Assembly: GCA_903911455.1 (NCBI GenBank)
Contig: CAIWDQ010000451.1
Coordinates: forward strand, 1 to 13,956
Direction of reading: 5' to 3'
Source: an uncultured bacterium
GTDB lineage: Bacteria; Bacteroidota; Bacteroidia; Bacteroidales; JACABE01
DNA length: 13,956 nucleotides
The notes beneath the pieces were generated by a model. That model was not told where the DNA came from. It did not search any database and saw only the letters and a program-made list of their open reading frames with translations. Made by a program: the position numbers and the translations under genes. Shown one piece after another: positions 7,331-13,956 of the stretch; within the stretch, counting starts at the first letter, position 1; each line of letters starts with the position of its first letter.

Positions 7331-10300
7331 TTAATTTAAACTTTTATTAATTTTTTCATCAAAATAGTTTTCAAAACTTTTAACTAATGAATCACATCCA
7401 TAGTTAAAGATACGATTAATATTATCATTATCAGTAAATGTAAACTTGTATTTTGATACTTTTTCAATTTGTAGAATAGAAATAACTTCCATCATTACAT
7501 CAGTTACATCAGATTGTTCTGTATGATCTCCAAATTTAGCAAGAATATCTTTTAATTGTTCATGATTTTTTCTTTCTACTTTAGATTCCATCTGGCAATC
7601 AAACTTCTGAATAATGTTTTGTGAATTAGTAAAACTACCTCCTGTTTCAACAGGGAAAGAAGCAGGTAAAATTAAATGAGCATGTTGAGCAGTTTCAGTC
7701 ATAAAGTAATCCTGAACCATAATAAATTCTGAATTCTCAAACCATTTAGTAGTTTTAGCTTTATCAACTGAACAACCAATAGGATCTTCACCAAAAATAA
7801 ACATATTTTTATATTTACCTTCATTAATTGTTGAGATCATATTTGAATCAATGCTTGTAGGTAATTCATCAATATGCCATGTTTCTTTCATGATATTCTG
7901 CATCTTCTCATCTAAAATAGAATGTTTACCTAATCCTTGTACAGGACAGATACCCATATCAAATATTCCACTTGAATTATTCTTTTCTTTTAAAGAAATA
8001 ATACCAAATGAATGTTTTCCTAACTTACCAGTTAGTAATGCAAGATTAAATATCTCAGAACTTGTGTTAGAAGATATATTCTTTTCAGAATAAATAATTA
8101 TTGCTTTAGGTTCAGCAATGTACTCTTCAGCGAATTTAATAACATATTCTTCTGAGTAAGAACCTTTTTCAGCTAAATCTTTAAAGTTTAATGCTAATAA
8201 TTGCTTTTTATAAGTATCAAAATCTTCACAATGGTCAGCTATGAATGCTTTGTCTTCTTTTTCGTTAGATAATAAATAATGATTAACAGCTTTGATAAAG
8301 TAATAATAATTCTTAATAGTAGAATTTATTGTAGCTTTATGCTTCATTGTGTTATTTTCATTTGTATTAATAACCTCAAGTTTCACATTGTTTCTGAATT
8401 GAGCATTATTAACCATATAACCAACAACTGCATTATCGTTGTTAATTTCAGAACCTAACAGATAAATCTTATTTGCTTCTTTAATTTTATCAAATGAAGT
8501 ATTATCAATTGTATTTGAAATGTATCCTATCCCTCTGCCTAAATAATGGAAACTATTTACATTATTAGTTTTAGCACCATATCTGGCAAGTTTCTGAATT
8601 AAATACATTTCTTCATTAGATAATCTTGCACCGGCAAAGAAAGCATTTTCATCTGGTAAAACACTCTTAATTTTGTAAGAAATAATATCAATTGCTTCTG
8701 CAAATTCAATTTCCTGAAATTTACCTGCAACTTTTAAGATTGGTTTAGTTATACGATTCTTTTCATTCTTAAATTTATAACCAAACTTAGCATACCTGCA
8801 GATATTAGCATCTGTGTTTATTTTACCATGACGCCCTGTAACATTCATAACAAAACCATTCTTATGATTACGGCTAATTGAACAACCTACTGAACAATAA
8901 TTACAAATTGTATCACTTGACTCAAGTTTAACAGGGCCCGGTTTGAAATCTACATTCTCAGTAATTGCACCTGTAGGACATGTAGAAATACATAAACCAC
9001 AAGATTCGCAATAAGTATCTAACAAAGATTCGCCCATACTTGGAGCAACATAAGTTACAAAACCTCTATTAACTAAACCTAGAGCATTCGCACCTACAAC
9101 CTCTTTACAGATTCTTACACATCTTGAACAAAGTATACATTTATTATTATCTATTTCAATAAATGGATGACGGAAATCAACTTCATAACGTTGGTATTCG
9201 CCTTCATATTTCTTTTGATCAACTTCATAGTCTGTAGCAAATCTTTTTAAATCACAATTATAATATTCAACACAACCACATTCCATGCAACGTTGTGCTT
9301 CGTGACGAGCTACTGCTTCATTGGCATAACCTAACTCAACTTCTTCAAAATTCTGGCGTTGATTTGGATCCATTGTAGGCATCTCTTCTCTACTTTGTTT
9401 TAAGAATTTGCCCATATAGTCTTCTAAACTCTGAATCTTGAAATTCTCTTTCTTAGATAAGAATTCTTTCTTTTCAGGTTCAATAGGTAATCCCATTAAA
9501 TATTGATGGCAACTTCTGGCTGCAATCTTTGCTTGTGCAATTGCCTGAATTAATGTTGCAGGACCGGTAACACCATCACCAGCTGCAAAGATTCTCTTTA
9601 CTCCAGTTTGCAATGTAACAGGATCTGCATCTAAATCACCCCACTTATTCATTTGTAATTCGCCGATGTCAGTATTATTATTAACATCTTCTATGAATTC
9701 AGCTATTGTCTTCTGACCTATCGCTGCTAAAGCATAATCTATATCAACATCAAAATCAGAATTTGGTACAGGTATAGGACGTCTTCTTCCTGAAGCATCA
9801 GGTTCGCCTAATCCCATCTTAATACAAGTTATACTTTTAGCATTACCTTCAGCATCTTTATTAACTTTCATAGGTGCTGTAAGGAACATATATTCTATAC
9901 CTTCTAATTTTGATTCATGTATTTCAATTGGATTAGCAGGCATTTCTTTTTCAGTTCTTCTATAGATAACAACAACCTTTTCGGCACCACAACGCATTGC
10001 TGTTCTGCAACAATCCATTGCTGTATTACCACCACCAATTACTGCTACTTTCTTTCCTTTAAAGTCATATTTCTTTCCTGTGATTTCCATTTTCTTTAAG
10101 AAATCAATACCAGAAAGTACATTTGGAGCATCGTCGCCTTCGCAACCAATTGATGTTCCTTTTTGTGATCCTATACCAAGAATAATAGCATCATATTTAT
10201 ATTTTAAAGCTTTATAACTAAGATTCTCTCCCAGTTTCTGATTGTAATGTATCTTTACACCCATATCAGTAATATTATCTACCTCTCTTTGTAAAAGATC

Positions 10301-11035
10301 ATTTGGCAGTCGATATTCAGGGATACCATATCTTAACCATCCACCTGCTTTAGGTGCTGCTTCAAATATTTCGCAATGATGTCCTTCTTTTTGTAAAAAG
10401 AATGCTGCTGATAAACCAGCAGGACCTGCACCTACAATAGCAACTTGTTTACCAGTTGTTGGTTTAATTTCAGGGACAAACTTGGTTGGAGAATCTAAAT
10501 CCCAATCTGAAGCAAAGCGTTTCATATAATCAATACCAACTGCTGTGCCTTCTCCTAAAAGATTACGTCTGCATGCTACTTCGCATGGACGTACACAAAC
10601 TCTACCGCAAATTGCAGGCAATGGATTGGTTTCTTTTATAACTTCAACTGCTTCATTGTACATTCCTTTATCTATTAAAGAAATATAACCTTGCACATCA
10701 ACACCTGCAGGACATGTTTGCTTGCATGGTCCCATACAATCTGCATAGTGATTGCTTAATAATAACTCTAATGCTGATTTACGTGATTTAAAGATAGTAC
10801 CATTGTTGGTTTCTATCTTCATACCATCAGCTATTTTAGTTGAACATGCAGGTTGTAATCCTCTCATTCCTTCAACTTGTACTACGCAAACATAACATGA
10901 TGAATATGGTTCAAGTCTTTCGTCGTTGCATAATGTAGGAATCTCTATTCCGCTTCGTTTAGCTACTGTTAGTATTGTCTCGCCTTTAGTTCCTTTAACT
11001 ATCTTTCCGTTTAGTATGATATTTATTTCGTTCAT
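7331..11035 (-). CDS. HydA-type [2Fe-2S] / GltD-NfnB-like / ferredoxin-NuoG-like fusion
   Basis: A 1234-residue multidomain flavin/Fe-S protein. Residues 1-80: [2Fe-2S] ferredoxin as in HydA/NuoG (C36, C47, C50, C64). Residues 96-160: cluster ligands H96, C100, C104, C108 and C143, C147, C151, C155. Residues 195-515: GltD/NfnB-type FAD and NADPH domain (GAGPAG at 202-207, GGGNTAMD at 334-341, YRR at 358-360, GDGVTGPA near 487). Residues 583-594: an extra four-Cys site (C583, C586, C588, C594). Residues 623-690: two-[4Fe-4S] ferredoxin (C633-C643, C676-C686). From 711: NuoG/FdhA-like region with C711, C714, C718, C746. No H-cluster motifs and no molybdenum-ligand Cys are visible, so it is neither hydrogenase nor formate dehydrogenase. 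It follows NuoE- and NuoF-like genes, as the third subunit of a HydABC/Stn-like complex would. It may be the NADPH site and electron distributor; likeness to StnB is inferred from gene order and domains. Confidence 0.83.
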   Translation of the reverse strand: MNEINIILNGKIVKGTKGETILTVAKRSGIEIPTLCNDERLEPYSSCYVCVVQVEGMRGLQPACSTKIADGMKIETNNGTIFKSRKSALELLLSNHYADCMGPCKQTCPAGVDVQGYISLIDKGMYNEAVEVIKETNPLPAICGRVCVRPCEVACRRNLLGEGTAVGIDYMKRFASDWDLDSPTKFVPEIKPTTGKQVAIVGAGPAGLSAAFFLQKEGHHCEIFEAAPKAGGWLRYGIPEYRLPNDLLQREVDNITDMGVKIHYNQKLGENLSYKALKYKYDAIILGIGSQKGTSIGCEGDDAPNVLSGIDFLKKMEITGKKYDFKGKKVAVIGGGNTAMDCCRTAMRCGAEKVVVIYRRTEKEMPANPIEIHESKLEGIEYMFLTAPMKVNKDAEGNAKSITCIKMGLGEPDASGRRRPIPVPNSDFDVDIDYALAAIGQKTIAEFIEDVNNNTDIGELQMNKWGDLDADPVTLQTGVKRIFAAGDGVTGPATLIQAIAQAKIAARSCHQYLMGLPIEPEKKEFLSKKENFKIQSLEDYMGKFLKQSREEMPTMDPNQRQNFEEVELGYANEAVARHEAQRCMECGCVEYYNCDLKRFATDYEVDQKKYEGEYQRYEVDFRHPFIEIDNNKCILCSRCVRICKEVVGANALGLVNRGFVTYVAPSMGESLLDTYCESCGLCISTCPTGAITENVDFKPGPVKLESSDTICNYCSVGCSISRNHKNGFVMNVTGRHGKINTDANICRYAKFGYKFKNEKNRITKPILKVAGKFQEIEFAEAIDIISYKIKSVLPDENAFFAGARLSNEEMYLIQKLARYGAKTNNVNSFHYLGRGIGYISNTIDNTSFDKIKEANKIYLLGSEINNDNAVVGYMVNNAQFRNNVKLEVINTNENNTMKHKATINSTIKNYYYFIKAVNHYLLSNEKEDKAFIADHCEDFDTYKKQLLALNFKDLAEKGSYSEEYVIKFAEEYIAEPKAIIIYSEKNISSNTSSEIFNLALLTGKLGKHSFGIISLKEKNNSSGIFDMGICPVQGLGKHSILDEKMQNIMKETWHIDELPTSIDSNMISTINEGKYKNMFIFGEDPIGCSVDKAKTTKWFENSEFIMVQDYFMTETAQHAHLILPASFPVETGGSFTNSQNIIQKFDCQMESKVERKNHEQLKDILAKFGDHTEQSDVTDVMMEVISILQIEKVSKYKFTFTDNDNINRIFNYGCDSLVKSFENYFDEKINKSLN

Positions 11036-11077
11036 ATCTTTATAAAATGCTTAAATGTAAAAGTAAATGAATTTAAA

Positions 11078-12856
11078 TTAGTCAACTGTTATTGCTTCAA
11101 ACTTACATCTTGAATAACAATCGCCACATTTGATACATGTTTCCTGATTAATAAAATGTACCTGTTTCTTTTCGCCTGTAATTGCTTTTACAGGACATTT
11201 AACAGCACAAACGGTACAGCCTGTACACTTATCAGGAACTATTTCATAAGTTAAAAGAGCCTTACATTTCTTAGCAGGGCATTTCTTATGCATGATATGA
11301 GCTTCGTATTCATCCCTGAAATATCTTAAGGTAGTCAATACAGGATTTGGAGCAGTTTGTCCCAATCCACACAACGAACCATCTTTAATATTAGTTGATA
11401 ACTCAAGAAGAGTATCTATATCTTCAGCTTTTCCTTTTCCATCAGTAATTCTATTTAGTATCTCAAGCATACGTTGAGTTCCTATACGACAGAAAGTACA
11501 TTTACCACAAGATTCTTTCTTAGTAAAATCTAAAAAAAACTTTGCCATATCAACCATACAAGTAGTCTCATCCATTACAACCATACCACCCGAACCCATG
11601 ATAGCTCCTGTAGCATTTACTGAATCGTAATCAACTATTGTATGCGATAGATATTCGGGAATACATCCTCCTGAAGGACCACCAAGCTGAACTGCTTTAA
11701 ACTTTTTACCATTAGGAATACCACCTCCTAATTTAAAAATGATATCTTTAATAGTGATTCCCATCGGGACTTCAACCAAACCTGAATTATTAATCTTTCC
11801 TGCCAAAGCAAACACTTTAGTACCTTTACTCTTTTCGGTACCATACTTTGCATAAGCAGCAGCACCATGAAAGATAATCCATGGAATGTTAGCAAATGTT
11901 TCTACATTATTAATATTAGTAGGCTTTCTCCACAATCCTGACTCAGCTGGGAAAGGTGGACGCTTGCGTGGCATACCTCTTTCTCCCTCTATAGAAGCTA
12001 TCAATGCAGTTTCTTCACCACACACAAATGCACCTGCACCTTCTTTAATATGTATATCAAAGTTAAAACCTTCAATACCGAGAATATTACTACCTAAATA
12101 ACCTTTATCACGGGCTTGATCTATAGCAATATTCAAACGTTTAATAGCAAGTGGATATTCGGCACGGCAATAGATTACACCATCAGTTGCACCTATAGCA
12201 TAAGCTCCAATTATCATACCTTCAAGTATTGCATGAGGGTCACCTTCAAGTAACGATCTGTCCATGAAAGCACCAGGGTCGCCTTCGTCGGCATTACAGA
12301 TGATAAACTTTTCTTCTGACTTGTTTCCTCTTGCAAATCTCCACTTCAAACCTGTTGGAAATCCACCACCACCGCGACCTCTCATCCCCGAATCAAGTAC
12401 ACATTTAATTACTTCTTCGTAAGATATCTTATCTTTAGCTATTCTTCTTATAGCTTCGTAACCTTCTAATGCTTCGTATTCTTCAATAGATTCAGGATCT
12501 ATTAATCCGCAATGACGTAAAGCAATCTTCACCTGGTTTTCAAAGAAATAATTATCAGGAGTCTCAAACAAATCAGTCTTTACAACATATTCTTTAATAG
12601 GCTCATGTTGCTCAACATGTTTCTCAATAATTTCCATTGCACGTTTCTCGTCAACGTTGCCATAGATGTAAGAACCTGTGCTGTCAATAATTTCAACAAG
12701 TGGTTCGCGGAAACACATCCCAATACAACTTGTTTTCTTAAGCTCAAAGCTTAGATTATCTACTTCTTTTAGTGTTTTAATTTTTTGATAGGTTTTATTA
12801 GCTCCGGCAGCAATCCCGCAACTACCTAAACCTACTATAACTTTGATATTTTCCAT
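11078..12856 (-). CDS. nuoF: NuoF/HydB-like NADH-binding FMN, Fe-S subunit
   Basis: A 592-residue diaphorase subunit of the HydB type. Residues 1-90 form a thioredoxin-like [2Fe-2S] domain. The core has FMN/NADH-binding GRGGGGFP at 160-167, NADEGDPGAFMDR at 188-200 and GAGAFVCGEETAL near 273-285. The NuoF [4Fe-4S] cluster has C450, C453, C456 and C496. The C-terminus is a two-[4Fe-4S] ferredoxin (C544, C547, C550, C554; C574, C577, C580, C584). The added ferredoxin and thioredoxin-like domains separate it from complex I NuoF and place it with the soluble HydB/NfuF-like group. The N-terminal cluster has only three of the usual four Cys (C13, C44, C48); the expected first one is V8. It starts 26 bp after the NuoE-like gene and precedes the large fusion. 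No membrane complex I genes are nearby, so a soluble cytoplasmic complex oxidising or reducing NAD(H) is expected. Confidence 0.9.
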   Translation of the reverse strand: MENIKVIVGLGSCGIAAGANKTYQKIKTLKEVDNLSFELKKTSCIGMCFREPLVEIIDSTGSYIYGNVDEKRAMEIIEKHVEQHEPIKEYVVKTDLFETPDNYFFENQVKIALRHCGLIDPESIEEYEALEGYEAIRRIAKDKISYEEVIKCVLDSGMRGRGGGGFPTGLKWRFARGNKSEEKFIICNADEGDPGAFMDRSLLEGDPHAILEGMIIGAYAIGATDGVIYCRAEYPLAIKRLNIAIDQARDKGYLGSNILGIEGFNFDIHIKEGAGAFVCGEETALIASIEGERGMPRKRPPFPAESGLWRKPTNINNVETFANIPWIIFHGAAAYAKYGTEKSKGTKVFALAGKINNSGLVEVPMGITIKDIIFKLGGGIPNGKKFKAVQLGGPSGGCIPEYLSHTIVDYDSVNATGAIMGSGGMVVMDETTCMVDMAKFFLDFTKKESCGKCTFCRIGTQRMLEILNRITDGKGKAEDIDTLLELSTNIKDGSLCGLGQTAPNPVLTTLRYFRDEYEAHIMHKKCPAKKCKALLTYEIVPDKCTGCTVCAVKCPVKAITGEKKQVHFINQETCIKCGDCYSRCKFEAITVD

Positions 12857-12882
12857 AGATTTGTTAAGTATGGTATAATTGA

Positions 12883-13401
12883 TTAATTACTTTCTTTAAT
12901 TTTGATGTTTTTCACAATACTCACTGCTTCTTTGCCTGTTAAGTTACCATAGGTTTCGTCGCCTATCATCATTACAGGTGCCAATGAGCAACAACCCAGA
13001 CATGCTACCGATTCTAGTGTAAACATTCTGTCGGTTGTTGTTTCGCCGTCTAATACACCTAAAGAATCTTGCAGGTCTTCGGTAATCTTGTTAGCATTTT
13101 GAACGTGGCATGCAGTACCATGACATACCTTTATTATATGTTTCCCTACAGGTTTTAATCTGAATTGAGCGTAAAATGTTGCTACTCCATACATTTCGCT
13201 TAAGCTTAAACCTGCTTCTTTATGGATTTTAAGAAAGGCTTCTCTTGGAACATATCCATATATGTTTTGTGTTCCTTGCAGAATTGGTATCAAATTACCT
13301 TTTTTTCCTTTGAACTTTGTTATTAAAGGATCAATCAATGATAGATCAACATTGTCCATGTCGTTAGCTGACTGTGCATTTGCTATTCTTTCTATTCGCA
13401 T
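12883..13401 (-). CDS. nuoE: NuoE/HydC-like [2Fe-2S] subunit
   Basis: A 172-residue thioredoxin-like [2Fe-2S] ferredoxin, close to the usual length of NuoE/HydC. The cluster ligands are C93-x4-C98 (VCHGTACHV) and C134-x3-C138 (ACLGCCSLAPV). Upstream of them are the family's helical region and the GVATFYAQF signature at 72-80. It normally sits beside the FMN subunit, which is the next gene here, 26 bp downstream. As first gene of the operon it is preceded by a 120-bp AT-rich leader and an FNR-type box. The ATG at 13401 fits the family start. Lack of membrane Nuo genes favours the soluble HydC-type assignment over respiratory complex I. Confidence 0.9.
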   Translation of the reverse strand: MRIERIANAQSANDMDNVDLSLIDPLITKFKGKKGNLIPILQGTQNIYGYVPREAFLKIHKEAGLSLSEMYGVATFYAQFRLKPVGKHIIKVCHGTACHVQNANKITEDLQDSLGVLDGETTTDRMFTLESVACLGCCSLAPVMMIGDETYGNLTGKEAVSIVKNIKIKESN

Positions 13402-13552
13402 ATATATAAGAAATTTAATTGAGGCGAAATTATAAAAACATTTGATATAAAAGCATGCTTTATTGTTTTTTTATTAACTTTTTTTAAACTATTATTAGTT
13501 GATAAGTTTTTAAGCGATACCCTATTGATAAATATCAATTTAAAAGCAACAT
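13402..13552 (-). promoter_or_regulatory. Operon leader and promoter region
   Basis: About 150 bp of AT-rich non-coding DNA upstream of the NuoE-like gene. It holds an FNR-type palindrome (13524-13539), a short palindrome AACTATTATTAGTT (13487-13500), the palindrome AAGCATGCTT (13451-13460), and a weak -7-like element, TAATTTCG on the minus strand (13432-13425). No good -33 partner or clear start site can be assigned. Confidence 0.45.
13524..13539. promoter_or_regulatory. FNR-type box TTGAT-N4-ATCAA
   Basis: ATTGATA-AA-TATCAAT is a perfect inverted repeat whose core TTGATAAATATCAA matches the classical FNR consensus exactly. Its centre is about 130 bp before the NuoE-like start codon. FNR/CRP-family regulators respond to O2, NO or redox state, which fits an operon of O2-sensitive Fe-S proteins. 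Whether it activates or represses depends on the unmapped transcription start. Confidence 0.65.
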
Positions 13553-13608
13553 GATTTGGTGATTTGGTGATTTAGCGATTTGGTGATTTGGCGATTTAGT
13601 GATTTTGT
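13553..13608. repeat. Octamer tandem repeat GATTTGGT, seven units
   Basis: Seven contiguous 8-bp units: GATTTGGT, GATTTGGT, GATTTAGC, GATTTGGT, GATTTGGC, GATTTAGT, GATTTTGT. Variation falls at units' positions 6-8. It leads directly into the longer direct repeat. A second, four-unit array sits at 13811-13842. It has no coding potential. Confidence 0.9.
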
Positions 13609-13624
13609 GATTAATGTCGTCGTC

Positions 13625-13645
13625 ATTGCGGGCTTGACCCGCAAT
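13625..13645. repeat. REP-like hairpin A
   Basis: A perfect 8-bp stem ATTGCGGG/CCCGCAAT encloses the loop CTTGA. The same hairpin recurs at 13859-13879. It is preceded by GTC, giving the GTCATT end typical of such intergenic palindromes. Confidence 0.85.
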
Positions 13646-13700
13646 CCCAACCAATGTCTTCATCCGTAATCCTAATCATTAACACTAGCCTTTTCAGGGG

Positions 13701-13721
13701 ATTCCGTGTCAAGCACGGAAT
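13701..13721. repeat. REP-like hairpin B
   Basis: A perfect 8-bp stem ATTCCGTG/CACGGAAT encloses the loop TCAAG, the reverse complement of hairpin A's loop. A and B are therefore related palindromes in inverted orientation, and the outer ends read GTCATT and AATGAC, like a BIME pair. It recurs at 13935-13955. Confidence 0.85.
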
Positions 13722-13744
13722 GACACTCTATTATTGTCTTTAAG

Positions 13745-13765
13745 TCCTCTCATCTCAGGAGAGGA
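13745..13765. repeat. Hairpin TCCTCTC/GAGAGGA
   Basis: A 7-bp inverted repeat (13745-13751 with 13759-13765) lies in the spacer between the two direct-repeat copies. It resembles widespread CCTCTCC-type intergenic palindromes. No T-run follows on either strand, so it is not a convincing terminator. Confidence 0.55.
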
Positions 13766-13780
13766 TTTAGGTGAGGTCTT

Positions 13781-13806
13781 TATAACCGAAGTCAGGGTTT
13801 AAATAT
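13781..13806 (+). repeat. 26-bp dispersed repeat, inverted partner at 1-26
   Basis: TATAACCGAA-GT-CAGGGTTTAAATAT matches the reverse complement of 1-26 at 24 of 26 positions. It sits at the end of the spacer, just before the second octamer array. Confidence 0.6.
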
Positions 13807-13810
13807 ATAT

Positions 13811-13956
13811 GATTTGGCGATTTTGCGATTTAGTGATTTGGTGATTAATGTCGTCGTCATTGCGGGCTTGACCCGCAATCCCAACCAATGTCTTCATCCG
13901 TAATCCTAATCATTAACACTAGCCTTTTCAGGGGATTCCGTGTCAAGCACGGAATG
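13811..13956. repeat. Direct repeat copy 2, reaching the window end
   Basis: This is the second copy of the unit at 13577-13722. It begins with four octamer units (13811-13842), then hairpin A (13859-13879) and hairpin B (13935-13955). The identity still holds at the last base of the window, so the repeat probably continues outside. Confidence 0.92.

Larger units (their letters stand above)
13577..13722. repeat. Direct repeat copy 1 (234-bp period)
   Basis: This 146-bp unit recurs 234 bp downstream at 13811-13956. From 13607 to 13722 the two copies are identical; before that they differ only in a few octamer positions. The unit holds an octamer array followed by two REP-like hairpins with about 55 bp between them. 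Confidence 0.93.

Noticed and set aside
7851..8093. 80-codon plus-strand open frame
   Set aside because: It lies wholly within the 1234-residue gene on the other strand, has no recognisable domain, and the opposite frame encodes a conserved NuoG-like region.
9917..10099. 60-codon plus-strand open frame
   Set aside because: It is antisense to the conserved NADPH-binding part of the flavoprotein domain. Its His/Cys/Thr-rich translation is a codon-shadow effect.
7331..11035. [FeFe]-hydrogenase catalytic subunit (HydA)
   Set aside because: The N-terminal [2Fe-2S] domain and the NuoE/NuoF neighbours suggest HydABC, but no H-cluster cysteine motifs are visible in any gene of the window.
11886..12101. 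71-codon plus-strand open frame
   Set aside because: It is antisense to the conserved NADH/FMN core of the NuoF-like gene, with no independent support.
13550..13956. CRISPR array
   Set aside because: Octamers and hairpins repeat, but there is no regular 25-40 bp repeat with unique spacers and no cas gene. The 234-bp period and internal palindromes fit REP/BIME-like repeats.

Overview
The window looks like AT-rich chromosomal DNA from an anaerobic or microaerobic member of the Bacteroidota (Bacteroidales/Marinilabiliales-like). This rests on three things seen in the sequence. The gene starts follow AT-rich leaders without Shine-Dalgarno motifs. One promoter matches the Bacteroidota -33/-7 type (TTG, 20 nt, TATATTTG). 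The genes encode anaerobic redox enzymes rich in Fe-S clusters. Genus and species cannot be read from the sequence.

Layout: (1) 1-896 holds a short repeat and one plus-strand gene for a uracil-DNA-glycosylase-superfamily-like protein (122-844). (2) A bidirectional hairpin terminator at 891-927 separates it from a convergent minus-strand cluster. (3) 952-13401 is a run of eight tightly packed minus-strand genes, in transcription order: NuoE/HydC-like, NuoF/HydB-like, a 1234-residue fusion (HydA-type [2Fe-2S] + GltD/NfnB-type flavoprotein + ferredoxin/NuoG-like), a double Cys-rich zinc-ribbon protein, NfnA-like, NfnB-like with an N-terminal zinc ribbon, a ferritin-like/ferredoxin/NuoG-like fusion, and a stand-alone ferritin-like protein. 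(4) 13402-13956 is non-coding: a promoter region with a perfect FNR-type box, then octamer repeats and a 234-bp-period direct repeat built from REP-like hairpins.

How the genes may work together: the first three genes form an NADH/NADPH/ferredoxin-linking flavin-Fe-S complex. It resembles HydABC without the hydrogenase H-cluster, and may resemble the Sporomusa-type (Stn) bifurcating transhydrogenases. NfnA/NfnB-like subunits form a second, classical bifurcating transhydrogenase module. The remaining genes add rubrerythrin-like diiron domains, one wired covalently to [4Fe-4S] ferredoxin and NuoG-like modules, and a zinc-ribbon domain present three times in the locus. The same modules recur (GltD-like x2, ferredoxin-NuoG-like x2, ferritin-like x2, zinc ribbon x3), so the operon appears to have grown by module duplication and shuffling. 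A plausible reading, which is inference, is a pyridine-nucleotide/ferredoxin redox hub that can deliver electrons to diiron sites for peroxide or O2 detoxification. It would be controlled by CRP/FNR-family regulators: an FNR box lies upstream of the first gene, and a related palindrome overlaps an internal promoter before the fourth gene.
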